Source: Skermania piniformis (lineage in GTDB: Bacteria > Actinomycetota > Actinomycetes > Mycobacteriales > Mycobacteriaceae). From it: 64,000 nt of DNA. The DNA lies in contig NZ_CP079105.1 of NCBI RefSeq assembly GCF_019285775.1, positions 3,206,603 through 3,270,602 of the forward strand, in the 5' to 3' direction. The first letter of the stretch is position 1, and each line of letters begins with the position of its first letter. This document shows, piece after piece, positions 38,585 to 47,654 of this stretch. The translations under genes were made by a program, and so were the position numbers. A model generated the notes under the pieces. That model made no database searches. It saw nothing but the letters and a program-made list of their open reading frames with translations, and was not told the DNA's origin.

Positions 38585-39310
38585 TCAGGCAAGCGACCAC
38601 TGGCCGTAGTCGGCCTGGAGGATCTTGTTCCGATCGATTCTGACCCCGTCCAGGTCACGCTGGTCGATCTCGAACTGGTGCAGGTGCGCCTTGGGGTGGA
38701 CGTAGCCGTCCGGCGTACCCCAGTCGTGTTGCCAGAACCACGTGCCCAGCTTCTGCTCGAGCAGATGGTCGATGGTCGGCGAGTTCGCGTAGACCCCGGT
38801 CCGGTCGGCGCCCAACACATCCACCCAGCCGGCGATATACGGTGCGACCGACTCGGCAAGCTCGGCGTCGGACGGGTTGTCGTCGATCGAGGCGTAGATC
38901 GGGGTGTTGTCCGGACCGCCGGCCGCACGGTGCAGCTCCAGCCCCCGAGTGGCGTGCTTGCGACCGGCCTCCCGACCCGCACGCCAGTCCGCCGTCGGGC
39001 CCTTACCGAACTGGTAACAGGAAACGATCTCCAGGTCGGCCTCGCGCAGCGCCGCGACCTCGTCGGATTTCAGTGGCTTGCCCAGCATCCATTCCGCGCC
39101 GGGGCGGCGGTCGGACACGTATCGGATCACCCCCGTGTAGCCCGCCTCGGCAATCGCCGTGGCGGCCGGTACTCCGCGGGAGTAGTCGATGATCGTGCCG
39201 AGGTCGGGCTTCGCCGCGGCCACCGGCGGTCGCGGCACCGCCCACGCGGTCATCCCGAGCGCGACCGTGCCGGCGGCGCCGCGGAGCAGCTCTCGTCGGG
39301 AAAAACGCAT
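38585..39310 (-). CDS. Tat-exported glycoside-hydrolase-like protein (DUF1906, Rv2525c-like)
   Basis: About 241 residues. The N-terminus MRFSRRELLRGAAGTVALGM has a twin-arginine-like motif (SRRELL) followed by a hydrophobic stretch and PPVAAAKP. The mature domain matches the DUF1906/GH25-like TIM-barrel family: GTIIDYSRGVPAATAI near its start, YQFGKGPTADW, IYASIDDNPS with paired acids, and a final HLHQFEIDQRDLDGVRIDRN. M. tuberculosis Rv2525c is a Tat substrate of this family linked to cell-wall homeostasis. ATG 39310 is chosen over GTG 39319 because GGGGTGGG precedes it. Confidence 0.85.
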   Translation of the reverse strand: MRFSRRELLRGAAGTVALGMTAWAVPRPPVAAAKPDLGTIIDYSRGVPAATAIAEAGYTGVIRYVSDRRPGAEWMLGKPLKSDEVAALREADLEIVSCYQFGKGPTADWRAGREAGRKHATRGLELHRAAGGPDNTPIYASIDDNPSDAELAESVAPYIAGWVDVLGADRTGVYANSPTIDHLLEQKLGTWFWQHDWGTPDGYVHPKAHLHQFEIDQRDLDGVRIDRNKILQADYGQWSLA

Positions 39311-39424
39311 CGCACCCACCCCGCTCGTCGTGACCGGCAGCCTTGATCACACATACCACCACAATCACATCTGTCACGCCAGTCACAATCTTCACACGGG
39401 TTCGCGGCGATGTGCCGGCGTGGG

Positions 39425-39496
39425 TCAGTGGGCTCGGAATCGTTCGATTCAGCGGGCTCGGAATCGTCCGATTCAGCGGGCGCGGAAGCGCTCGAT
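39425..39496 (-). repeat. 24-bp tandem repeat, three copies, covering a hydrolase stop codon
   Basis: Units lie at 39425-39448, 39449-39472 and 39473-39496. The rightmost is the last eight codons of the alpha/beta hydrolase (IERFRAR-stop). The two downstream copies keep the same frame and would read IGRFRAR-stop and IERFRAH-stop, so each regenerates the peptide end and stop codon. Confidence 0.92.
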
Positions 39497-40375
39497 TTCG
39501 GCGGCCACCAGATCGGGCCGCTCATGCACGATCCAGTGGCTCGCGTCGGGAACCCGCCGGACGGTGAGCTGCGGCACGTACTCGTCGAGGCCGGCCAACA
39601 ATCCGGGCAACAGCGCGACGTCGTCCATACCCCAGATCACCGACGTCGGAACCTCGACCCGGAACCGCTCGGGCGGCAGCTCGGGACCGCCGCAGTCGAC
39701 ATCGGGCCGCAGCGTGGTGGCTCGATAGAGATTGACCGCACCGGTGAGGCCACGCGCCCAGACCGCGCGGTACTGCTGACGGACGGCGTCGGTCAACCAG
39801 ACCGGCGGCGGCGCGCCGCGTTCGATCGCGAGCATGCCGAACAGCCGCGCGTAGTCGTTCTCGGCCAAGGCCGCCTCCGACCCGGGCGCTGCCAACCAGT
39901 TCATGTACGCACTGGCCCGACGCTGCTCCGGGCTGTTCCGCAACTCCCGCGCGAAGGTACCCGGGTGGGGCGAGTTCACGATCACCAACCGACGCACCCG
40001 ACCCGGGTGGCGCGCGGCGATCGCCCAGCCGACCGCGCCGCCCCAGTCGTGCGATACCAGGGTGTCGATCGTTGCGTCGTCGGCTTCGGTATCGGCCAGC
40101 GCGAGGATGTCGTCGGCCAGCTCGTGGACCCGGTAGGCCGCGACGTCGGGCGGGGCGCTGGAACGTTCCACCCCGCGCAGGTTCGGCGCGACGCAGCGGA
40201 ATCCGCCGTGGTCGGCCGCCGCGAACCGGCGCAGGAACGGGTCCCAGACGAACGCGGCCTCGGGGAAGCCGTGCAGGAACATCATCAGCGGGCGACCGCG
40301 GGTACCCGCCGCCCGGCAGCTCAACTCGATCCCCCCGGGCAGTTCCCGGCGGTACGTCTCGATCGGCGCGACCAT
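39473..40375 (-). CDS. Alpha/beta hydrolase, epoxide hydrolase/haloalkane dehalogenase type
   Basis: 300 residues. HGFPEAAFVWDPFLRRF supplies the oxyanion HGFPE motif (about 35), SHDWGGAVGWAIAARHP gives the nucleophile Asp in the elbow (about 109), and DASHWIVHERPD gives the catalytic His (about 280). An Asp nucleophile points to epoxide hydrolase or dehalogenase chemistry rather than an esterase. ATG 40375 or the GTG-type starts nearby are possible. It lies 18 bp downstream of the tandem-duplicated protein gene on the same strand, and its 3' end is triplicated. Confidence 0.85.
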   Translation of the reverse strand: MVAPIETYRRELPGGIELSCRAAGTRGRPLMMFLHGFPEAAFVWDPFLRRFAAADHGGFRCVAPNLRGVERSSAPPDVAAYRVHELADDILALADTEADDATIDTLVSHDWGGAVGWAIAARHPGRVRRLVIVNSPHPGTFARELRNSPEQRRASAYMNWLAAPGSEAALAENDYARLFGMLAIERGAPPPVWLTDAVRQQYRAVWARGLTGAVNLYRATTLRPDVDCGGPELPPERFRVEVPTSVIWGMDDVALLPGLLAGLDEYVPQLTVRRVPDASHWIVHERPDLVAAEIERFRAR

Positions 40376-40393
40376 CTCGTGTCCGACCCCGGT

Positions 40394-41530
40394 TCAGGCG
40401 AGGTCGATCCGGTCCCCGATATCGATCACCCGAACCGGCGGGTCGCCGACCTCGAGCCGGACGACCTCGGCAACCTGCTCGCGAATCTGCGTCTTCACCC
40501 CACCGATGAACCCGACCAGCGACGCGCGGGTGCCCTGCGCATCGAGGTCGAGCGAAACCCCGTCGGCGTCCGGGGCAGCGATGTCGATCACGATCAGCAA
40601 CGGGTCGGCGGCGTGCACGGTCAGCACGATCGGAATGCCGATCTCCGCGGCGTAACGATGCCCCGAGCCGACGGCTACGACCAGCTCCAGGGACACCGGT
40701 ATGTACAGGTCGAACGCGATGTCGGCACCATCGCGATCGCGCACCTCCGGCGTCCCGACCTGCCCGTTCGCGGTTACCGTGGCGATGTCTCGCGGCCCGG
40801 CTTTCATCGGTCCGATGTCGATCGTGCGACCGCCGATGTCGGCTACCCCGGCCTCGACCCGAGCGCGGGTGACCGCGTGCTCGAAGAAGTTGTGGCCGAA
40901 CTCGCCGTAGCTGATCCAGGTGAAGTCGGTACCGACCGGGCCGTCGTCGGGGAGGTCGTCGATCCGCGCCGCGATGTCGAACACCCGGCCGCGCAGCGAC
41001 CCCGGTTCGTGCACCATCGCGTTCACCCGCGCGGCAACCTCGGCCCGCACCACCTTGCCGATCGGCTCGATGATCCAGTCGAACGCGGACCCGATCGCTT
41101 CGGCGCGCACGATCAGCCGCACGTCGCGCGGGCTCACCCGCGGCACATCGATCACGACCAGCAGCGGATCGGCGGCGCGGGCATGCAGTTCCAGGTCGAT
41201 CTCCAGGCCGACCTCGAGCCCGAGTTTCTGTCCGCCCAAGGTGACCACCACACCGAGGGCAGCGGGCACGGTCACGTCGTAGGCGACGTTGGGCTGCATC
41301 CGGGTGATCCGCGGGGTACCCACGGCACCTTCGGCGACTACCGAGGCCATGCCGAGCGGACCGATGGCAAACGGACCGATCTTCGTTCCTTTGCCGGCCA
41401 GGTCGGCGAGGCCGGCCTCGATGCGCTCCTGTGTCACCGCCCGCACGAAGAACCGCTCACCGAACTCGGCAGGGTCGATCCGCTTCCCCGGAGCCAGGAT
41501 CGGCCCCGGCCGATCGACAGTATCGGTCAT
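40394..41530 (-). CDS. Protein of unknown function with two tandem homologous domains
   Basis: About 378 residues from ATG 41530 (an in-frame ATG at 41560 adds ten). Two repeats of roughly 150 residues are evident: the first begins FGERFFVRAVTQERIEAGLA, the second FGHNFFEHAVTRARVEAGVA. Both continue through IGP, a V-A/G-TP segment, a beta-rich P...V-A/VG region, the shared HARAADPLLVVIDV / HAADPLLIVIDI element and a final amphipathic V..EV segment. No signal peptide or membrane helix is seen. The pattern of amphipathic strands could suit a lipid-binding TULIP-like or similar fold, but that is speculation. Neighbours are a hydrolase and a WS/DGAT-like acyltransferase, which hints at lipid metabolism. 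Confidence 0.75.
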   Translation of the reverse strand: MTDTVDRPGPILAPGKRIDPAEFGERFFVRAVTQERIEAGLADLAGKGTKIGPFAIGPLGMASVVAEGAVGTPRITRMQPNVAYDVTVPAALGVVVTLGGQKLGLEVGLEIDLELHARAADPLLVVIDVPRVSPRDVRLIVRAEAIGSAFDWIIEPIGKVVRAEVAARVNAMVHEPGSLRGRVFDIAARIDDLPDDGPVGTDFTWISYGEFGHNFFEHAVTRARVEAGVADIGGRTIDIGPMKAGPRDIATVTANGQVGTPEVRDRDGADIAFDLYIPVSLELVVAVGSGHRYAAEIGIPIVLTVHAADPLLIVIDIAAPDADGVSLDLDAQGTRASLVGFIGGVKTQIREQVAEVVRLEVGDPPVRVIDIGDRIDLA

Positions 41531-41633
41531 CTGGATCGATTCCTCACTCTCACCTGCCATCAACCGGCGGAACTCACGATACTTGCCATGATCGACCGGT
41601 CGCGCGGACCGGGCACCCGCCGATCGGGTGGGG

Positions 41634-42980
41634 TCAGCGGGCGCCGAGCAGCGTCGCGCGCAGCCGGTCGGCATACCACTCCAGATCCACCAGCCCCGCC
41701 CGCGCGTGCAATCCGACGGCGACCGTGTCGCCGAGCCCGTAGATGCCGTGGGTGAGGCCCATCACCGGCGACAACGCGGGAAATCCGGCGGTGAACCGGA
41801 CCGGCGCCGCCCCGAGTCGCAGGTCGGCCGGACCGCGGTGCACGCTGGAGACCACCGTGTTGCCGGTGACCGTCGGGGGAACCTGGTCGAGCGGGTACGC
41901 CGCGACCTCGCGGCGTAATACCGGGGCGGGCAACACACGGCGCACCCGCTGCTGTGCCCGACGCAACGGATGCTCCGGCGGCTGCGCCGCAGCCCGCAGT
42001 GCCGAGCCGATCGCCTGCCGCCGCCGACCGGCATCGAGCTCGTCGATCCGCAGATCGATCCCGACGTTGCGGAAGTTGTTGCGCGCGGGACCGGGCACGC
42101 GAGCCGCGACCGTGACCTCCGCAGCCCACTGCGAGTGTGCCGGCCAGCATTCCTGCAGTATCGGGCCGACTGCCGCCAGCACCGTGGTGGTGACCGTGCA
42201 CCCGGGCACGCGCAACGCCGCGACCGGACAGACGATCGTCGCCGCGATGTGCGCCGGGTCCGACGTGGGCCGGTTCAGCGGGGACAGCGGTGCGTCGACC
42301 GCGGCCGCCGGCTCGCCGAACCGGCGGTAGGCACGCAGCGCCTGCACACCCAGCGCAATGGTCGCGAGCTGCCGCGCCGGCGTCCGCACCGCAGCACGAG
42401 CTGCCATCCGTGGCCGAGACGGCGCCCGAGGCAGCCGGGCAGCGGCGCCCGGCGGGCCGAAAAGGGCGCGCGCTATCGCACTCGCGCGCCGGCCATCGGC
42501 CAGCGCATGCGTTATCTGCAGCACGACGACCGTGGCCGGGCCGACGCACTCGGGCACCCCGGCAACTTCTCGGAAAACGTGGAGTCGCCACGGCACCGAC
42601 CGGGGATCCACCCGGCTCGCCAACAATCCGCCCACCATCGCCAGGAGCGTCGGCCAGCTCGGCGGCGCAAGTTCGTGTTCGAGCACGTCGACCGCCGGGG
42701 CGATCCGGGGCACCCAGTACGGGTAGTCGAGTCCGCCGGGCACCTCGGCGAGCCGCAACCGGAGGTCGCCGACACCCGCGACCCGGTCGGCAACGAACGC
42801 CGGCAGCGCCGTCCGGTCGGGGCCGGGCCCGTCGAAGCCGAACAGCAGGAACTGGTCGGTCGGCATCCGCCGGGACAGCCACAGAAGCTCGGCGTCACGT
42901 GGCGTGACCTGCTCGATCGCCCCGGTGCGCAACGAAACGCCAGCAGCCACGCCCATCCGGAAGACTGTATTCGACGCCAT
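41634..42980 (-). CDS. WS/DGAT-like acyltransferase
   Basis: 448 residues resembling wax-ester synthase/diacylglycerol acyltransferases (Tgs family), which esterify acyl-CoA onto alcohols or diacylglycerol for storage lipid. VTPRDAELLWLSRRMPTDQ matches the family start, and QITHALADGRRA carries the H-x3-D-G part of the HHxxxDG catalytic motif (about 155-160); the first His of the doublet is replaced by Thr. NNFRNVGIDLRI and VVSSVHRGPADLRLGAAPV correspond to the later conserved N/P-x-x-N-G-type region, diverged. Because of these changes the substrate may differ. ATG 42980 is used; ATG 42956 is also possible. Confidence 0.78.
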   Translation of the reverse strand: MASNTVFRMGVAAGVSLRTGAIEQVTPRDAELLWLSRRMPTDQFLLFGFDGPGPDRTALPAFVADRVAGVGDLRLRLAEVPGGLDYPYWVPRIAPAVDVLEHELAPPSWPTLLAMVGGLLASRVDPRSVPWRLHVFREVAGVPECVGPATVVVLQITHALADGRRASAIARALFGPPGAAARLPRAPSRPRMAARAAVRTPARQLATIALGVQALRAYRRFGEPAAAVDAPLSPLNRPTSDPAHIAATIVCPVAALRVPGCTVTTTVLAAVGPILQECWPAHSQWAAEVTVAARVPGPARNNFRNVGIDLRIDELDAGRRRQAIGSALRAAAQPPEHPLRRAQQRVRRVLPAPVLRREVAAYPLDQVPPTVTGNTVVSSVHRGPADLRLGAAPVRFTAGFPALSPVMGLTHGIYGLGDTVAVGLHARAGLVDLEWYADRLRATLLGAR

Positions 42981-43049
42981 TGCCGGCTATTCCCGGGCGT
43001 GGCGCGGCACCATGCCGGATTCGTCGGGCACCTGCCGTACGCTCGTGCG

Positions 43050-44198
43050 GTGGCAGCTCGCCCCGGACCCGCGGTCGGCCCCGACTACCTGGTGGCCGGG
43101 CGGTATCGACTGCGGTCCCGGCTGGGCGGGGGCGGAATGGGTGCGGTCTGGCTGGCCTACGACCGGTTGCTCGAGCGCGATGTCGCCGTCAAACAGATCA
43201 CCGCAGCGGCCGGGCTGGATGAAGAGCACGCTCGGGTGGTCCGCCAGCAGGTGGTGCGCGAAGGTCGGATCGCCGCCCGGCTGTCGCATGATCACGCCGT
43301 CGCAGTGTACGACGTCGCACTCGACACCGAGCCGTGGCTGGTGATGGAACATCATCCGTCACGCAGCGTCGCGCAGGCGCTCCGCACGGTCGAGACCCTG
43401 CCGCCGTTCGAGGTAGCGCAGATCGGTGCCCAGATCGCCGACGCGCTCGCGGCCGCCCACCGGGCCGATGTCGTCCATCGCGACATCAAGCCGGGCAACA
43501 TCCTGGTCGCCGACCGGGGAGCAGAGCTCGGCCTGGCCAAGATCAGCGATTTCGGTATCGCCCAACTCAGCGGTGAGCTGCCCGACGACGAAGACGGTTA
43601 CGTCACCGGGACGGTCGCCTATCTCGCCCCGGAAGTAGCGCGTGGCGCCCCGCCCAACCAGGCCAGCGATGTCTACTCGCTCGGCGCCACCCTCTACACC
43701 GCAATCGAAGGGCAGCCACCGTTCGGCCTGGATCCCGACTCGTCGGCGCTGCTCAGCCGGGTCGCCGGCGGGCGGATCATCCCGCCGCGCAGCAGCGGAC
43801 CACTGACCACCGTGCTGCTGCAGATGCTCTCGCCCGACCCGACCGCACGCCCCACGATGGTGCAGGCCCGCGACGCGCTGGCCGCGGTCGTGCTGGGTCC
43901 CGGCCGCCGGGCCAACGCCTTGCTCGGCACGCCGATCCGGTCCACCGACGGCGGGCCGCCGCTGTGGGCGGCGCGGTCGGCCGGCGCCCGGCTGGCAGCC
44001 GGGCCCGGCTCGGCGACCGGAAGTCTGCCGTCGTCGGTCCTGCATCCTCGGCCGGTGCAACGACCCGAGTTCCCGACACCCAGCACGAAACCGGCCGTCC
44101 AGCTTCCCCGACTGCCGCGTTCGTTGTCGCCGGGCATCGCTTGGTTCGTCCTGCTGGCAGCGCTGATCGTGCTGATCGCGGTGGTGGTCGCGCTCTAG
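43050..44198 (+). CDS. Serine/threonine protein kinase with C-terminal membrane anchor
   Basis: About 382 residues from GTG 43050. The Hanks-type kinase domain spans about 10-275: LGGGGMGAVWLA (glycine loop), VAVKQ (Lys), VVHRDIKPGNIL (catalytic loop), ISDFGIAQL and YLAPEVA. A Pro/Ser-rich linker follows, and the protein ends in one helix (IAWFVLLAALIVLIAVVVAL) with no residues beyond it. It thus lacks the extracellular sensor (PASTA or similar) of PknB-type kinases. It is divergent from the acyltransferase and convergent with the response regulator. Substrates unknown. Confidence 0.9.
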   Translation: MAARPGPAVGPDYLVAGRYRLRSRLGGGGMGAVWLAYDRLLERDVAVKQITAAAGLDEEHARVVRQQVVREGRIAARLSHDHAVAVYDVALDTEPWLVMEHHPSRSVAQALRTVETLPPFEVAQIGAQIADALAAAHRADVVHRDIKPGNILVADRGAELGLAKISDFGIAQLSGELPDDEDGYVTGTVAYLAPEVARGAPPNQASDVYSLGATLYTAIEGQPPFGLDPDSSALLSRVAGGRIIPPRSSGPLTTVLLQMLSPDPTARPTMVQARDALAAVVLGPGRRANALLGTPIRSTDGGPPLWAARSAGARLAAGPGSATGSLPSSVLHPRPVQRPEFPTPSTKPAVQLPRLPRSLSPGIAWFVLLAALIVLIAVVVAL

Positions 44199-44228
44199 CA
44201 GGACCCGGCCGTCCAGCCGGGTGGCCGT

Positions 44229-44876
44229 TCACTCGATCCGGCGGCGGTGCGCCCACCGGGTGAGCGCGTTCCGGTTCGACTGCTGAGTTTTGCGCAGCAC
44301 GTTCGAGGCGTGCGTCTCCACCGTTTTCACCGAGATGAACAGATCCTCGGCAATCTCCCGATAGGTGTAGCCGCGTGCGAGCAACCGCAGCACCTCCAGC
44401 TCCCGCGGTGTCAGCGAGTCCAACTCCGGGTCCAGCGCCGGTTCCGGAACCGGCGAGCGGCCGGTGAACGAGTCGAGCACGAAGCCGGCCAACCGAGGTG
44501 AGAACACCGCGTCCCCGCTCGCCACCCGGCGGATTCCATCGGCCAGGTCCGGCCCTGAAATGGTCTTGGTAACGTAGCCACGGGCGCCGGCACGAATCAC
44601 CGCGATCACGTCTTCGGCGGCATCCGAGACGCTCAGGGCCAGGCAGACCGGGCCGGCGGCGATGCCGTGCAGCACCCGGACGCCACCACCGCCGGGCATG
44701 TGCACGTCGAGCAGCACCACGTCCGGCCGCACCCGATCGATTCCGGCGATCGCCTCGGCCACGGCACCGGCCTCACCCACCACCGCGATGTCGCCGGCCC
44801 CGGTCAGTTCGGCCCGCACGCCGGCGCGGAACGCCGCATGGTCGTCCACCAGAAAGACGCCGATCGGTGTGGTCAC
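44229..44876 (-). CDS. NarL/LuxR-type response regulator, partner of the PspC-domain kinase
   Basis: 215 residues. The receiver (about 1-120) has the phospho-acceptor Asp in VVLLDVHMPGGGG (about 57) and YVTKTI with its conserved Lys. The C-terminal LuxR helix-turn-helix has LTPRELEVLRLLARGYTYRE and FISVKTVETHASNVLRK. Its ATG overlaps the kinase stop codon by four bases, defining a two-component pair. The divergent PspC protein gene and the intergenic inverted repeat are likely targets. Confidence 0.92.
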   Translation of the reverse strand: MTTPIGVFLVDDHAAFRAGVRAELTGAGDIAVVGEAGAVAEAIAGIDRVRPDVVLLDVHMPGGGGVRVLHGIAAGPVCLALSVSDAAEDVIAVIRAGARGYVTKTISGPDLADGIRRVASGDAVFSPRLAGFVLDSFTGRSPVPEPALDPELDSLTPRELEVLRLLARGYTYREIAEDLFISVKTVETHASNVLRKTQQSNRNALTRWAHRRRIE

Positions 44877-46129
44877 CGGGCCTGCTCCGGCACCGGCCGG
44901 TCGAGCGCCGACACCGTGCGTGGCATGCGCAGGTGCACCTCGGTACCGCGATCCGAGCCGGACCGGATCGACACCGTTCCGCCCCGGCGTTCGACCCGAT
45001 CACGGATCGAGCGGGACAGCCCGTGCCGATCGCCGGACACCGCGGCCACATCGAACCCGACGCCCCGATCCCGCACGTAGATCTCCACCTGCTCCGGCTC
45101 CGCCTCGGCGAACAAATCCACCTTGTCCACCTCGGCGTGCTTGGCCGCATTGACCAGAGATTCCCGAGTGGCGCCGAGAAGTGCGGTGAACGGCTCCAGC
45201 GCCAGTCCGGCCGAATCAGGTCCGTCGGCGATCCGGACGTCACCGACGATCACCGGGGTCACCTCGATGCCGTACTGATCCTCCACCTCGCCCGCGATCG
45301 CGCGCAGCGCGGTCGCGAGACTGCCGGCGGGGGTGCGCTCGGGCTCGCCGAACAGCCAGGTACGCAGCTCACGCTCCTGACTGCGCGCCAGCCGGAGCAC
45401 CTCGCTCGGCCGATCTGCCTGGCGCTGGATCAACGCCAATGTCTGCAGCACCGAGTCGTGCAGGTGGGAGGCGATCTTGTCCCGTTCGTCGGTCCGAATC
45501 CGCGCCATGCGCTCCTCGTTCAGCGCACGCAACATGCGCAGCCAGAGCGGGATCGTGAGCAATGCCGCACCGATCAGCGCCGCCGCCACCGCGAGCAACG
45601 CCGGGCCGAGCGAGTTCAGATCGATGCGGGCCAGCACGACCACACCCAGCCCGACCACGATCAACGTCGCACCACCGACGATCCGGACCCAGGTGAGCCG
45701 GGTGGGCCGACCGGGCATCCCGAGCATCGAGCGCGGACCACCCGCGTCGAACTCCCGCCAGACCAGCGCCGCGCCGAGCGCGACCACAAGGAGCGGGAAC
45801 AGAATCTGGGCAACGCTGCCGGTCAGCAACCACGGAGTGAGGCCACCGACCATGCCCACGCCGAGCATCGCCAGCCCGGCTGCCCGGCGGCGCTCCGCCG
45901 GATCCGCAGCGGTGGTGTCGGACCCACTCGGCGCGAACACCCACAGCAGCCCGTAGGCGACGAAACCGGCGCCGCCGAGCAGGGCGAGCAACACGAAGGC
46001 GACCCGCACCTGAAACGGATCGACGCCGAGCTGGTCGGCAACGCCGCCGGCAACCCCGGCCACGATCCGACCGCCCGAGCGGCGGACCAACCGATCGGGT
46101 TTCGGCACCTGGGCAGGCACGGGAGGCAC
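44873..46129 (-). CDS. Sensor histidine kinase with N-terminal PspC domain
   Basis: About 419 residues from GTG 46129; in-frame ATGs at 46162 and 46198 would extend it by 11 or 23 residues that look unlike the family. The PspC domain comes first (RLVRRSGGRIVAGVAGGVAD, then a helix VAFVLLALLGGAGFVAYGLL). Further helices lie around 90-180. The HisKA_3-type dimerisation site is HLHDSVLQTLALIQRQ and the ATPase domain has SLVNAAKHAEV and DRGVGFDVAA. It probably senses envelope stress through its membrane part, as LiaS-like/PspC kinases do, and signals to the coupled LuxR-type regulator. Confidence 0.9.
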   Translation of the reverse strand: MPPVPAQVPKPDRLVRRSGGRIVAGVAGGVADQLGVDPFQVRVAFVLLALLGGAGFVAYGLLWVFAPSGSDTTAADPAERRRAAGLAMLGVGMVGGLTPWLLTGSVAQILFPLLVVALGAALVWREFDAGGPRSMLGMPGRPTRLTWVRIVGGATLIVVGLGVVVLARIDLNSLGPALLAVAAALIGAALLTIPLWLRMLRALNEERMARIRTDERDKIASHLHDSVLQTLALIQRQADRPSEVLRLARSQERELRTWLFGEPERTPAGSLATALRAIAGEVEDQYGIEVTPVIVGDVRIADGPDSAGLALEPFTALLGATRESLVNAAKHAEVDKVDLFAEAEPEQVEIYVRDRGVGFDVAAVSGDRHGLSRSIRDRVERRGGTVSIRSGSDRGTEVHLRMPRTVSALDRPVPEQAR

Positions 46130-46247
46130 TTCTCGATGGTGGCACGTCGACCACTCCGACGACATCGGGGTTTGCCCTGAGCCGGTCTCCCCCGACACCG
46201 AACTTCAGGGTTCCCCCGGATGTGCCGGAACCTGCGCCGACCCCACC
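46130..46247. promoter_or_regulatory. Divergent promoter region of the PspC module with inverted repeat
   Basis: CCCTGA (46175-46180) and TCAGGG (46205-46210) form an inverted repeat with 24 bp between the arms, midway between the divergent kinase and PspC-protein genes. Position suggests a response-regulator site; arms are short, so the call is tentative. Confidence 0.4.
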
Positions 46248-47654
46248 ATGGGAGCCATGACCACGACACGCTTTTCCGATCAGCTGCACAACCTGTGGCG
46301 AACTCGGCCGATCCGGCTGCCCGACCGCGCGCCGATCGCCGGGGTCGCCGCCGGTATCGGGTACCGGTACGGCATCGACCCGGTGCTGGTCCGCGTCGCC
46401 TTCGTCGTCGCCACCATCTTCGGCGGCGCCGGGCTGGTGCTGTACCTCGGCGCCTGGCTGTGCTTCCCCCGGATCGGGGACTCCGCGTCGGCGATCGAAG
46501 CGCTGGCCGGCCGCGGCTTCAGCTCGGAGTCGCGCACCCGCAGCATCGTGCTCACGGTCGCGTTCCTGGTCTCCTTGTTCTGCACCGGACCGCTGAGCAA
46601 GGGATCCGGGCTGATCGGCACGGTCCTGCTGTTGGGCGGCTGGTGGCTGCTCTACCAACGCAACCCCCGGCCGCCGGGTGGACCCGGCGGCGCGCAACCG
46701 GTGCCCGGATACTCGCCCGGATACTTCGGCCCGCCCGGCCGGCAGTACGGCGCTGTCCCGGGAGCCGATCGGTTCGCGGCCCCGGCCGGGCCGGCAACGC
46801 ACCCGACCTACAGTGCCTCGCACCCGACCTACAGTGCCTACAGCCGACTACCCGACGAGTACCGCCCGGATCCCGCGGCACCGGATCGCCCGACCGGACC
46901 GCCGACGGCGGCATCGCCACGGGTCTCGCTGACGAAGCAGCAACCGGCCGAGCCGGCTGCCGACCACTCGCCGCCGGCCGAGCCGGCTACCTCGGCGCCC
47001 ACTACCCCGGCGCCGCCGGCCTGGGATCCGCTCGGCGTCGCCCCGTTCGCCTGGGACCTGCCGGACCCGACACCACCACCGCCACTGCCGGTCCCGGTCA
47101 CCCGACCGCGCAGCCGGCTGACCCCGATCATCCTCGGCCTGACGATCATCGCGGGCGCGATCGCGACCGGCCTGGCCATCGCCGGGGTTACCTGGTTCAC
47201 GCCGGCGCGGATCGCCGCCGTCGCTCTTGTCGTAGTCGGTATCGGCCTGGTGCACGGTGCGTTCCGCCGGCGTGGCCACGGACTGCTGCTGGTCGCCGTG
47301 CCGTTGGCCGGGTTCGTCGTGCTGGCATCCGCGGTCGGACCGGTGTCGTTCGACGGCAGCCGGGAGTGGCGGCCGGCGGCGCTCGGTGAGCTGCAATCGA
47401 GCTATGCGATCGAGGGCGGGGGCGGCCGGCTCGACCTGCGGTCGGTCAACCTGACCGCCGATCGCACCGTCGCTCTGGACGTTCGGTTCGGCGGCATCCA
47501 GGTGTGGTTACCGGACACGACGAAAGTGCGGGTGAACTGCGATATCTCCCCCGGCGAGTGCAGCGCGGACGACGCCGAGGGCGGGTCGTCCACCGGCACT
47601 CTGACGCTGAACGTGGCCGGCCGATTCGGCGCGGTGGAGGTGCGTCGTGGCTGA
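46248..47654 (+). CDS. PspC-domain membrane protein with cell-wall-active-antibiotic-response-like C-terminus
   Basis: 468 residues from ATG 46248 (ATG 46257 also in frame). The N-terminal PspC domain (PDRAPIAGVAAGIGYRYGID, helix VAFVVATIFGGAGLVLYLGA) is followed by two more helices and a Pro/Ala-rich linker (about 140-285) with a 7-residue repeat (HPTYSAS/HPTYSAY). Three helices lie around 285-365, then an extracytoplasmic beta domain with GGGGRLDLRSVNLTADRTVA and RFGGIQVWLPDTTKVRV, the pattern of LiaF-like C-terminal domains. It is divergent from the PspC kinase pair, so probably a regulator or target in the same envelope-stress circuit. Confidence 0.85.
   Translation: MGAMTTTRFSDQLHNLWRTRPIRLPDRAPIAGVAAGIGYRYGIDPVLVRVAFVVATIFGGAGLVLYLGAWLCFPRIGDSASAIEALAGRGFSSESRTRSIVLTVAFLVSLFCTGPLSKGSGLIGTVLLLGGWWLLYQRNPRPPGGPGGAQPVPGYSPGYFGPPGRQYGAVPGADRFAAPAGPATHPTYSASHPTYSAYSRLPDEYRPDPAAPDRPTGPPTAASPRVSLTKQQPAEPAADHSPPAEPATSAPTTPAPPAWDPLGVAPFAWDLPDPTPPPPLPVPVTRPRSRLTPIILGLTIIAGAIATGLAIAGVTWFTPARIAAVALVVVGIGLVHGAFRRRGHGLLLVAVPLAGFVVLASAVGPVSFDGSREWRPAALGELQSSYAIEGGGGRLDLRSVNLTADRTVALDVRFGGIQVWLPDTTKVRVNCDISPGECSADDAEGGSSTGTLTLNVAGRFGAVEVRRG

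Noticed and set aside
39410..41755. 781-codon frame on the plus strand
   Set aside because: Antisense to the hydrolase and the duplicated-domain gene, both of which have real homology or internal repeats.
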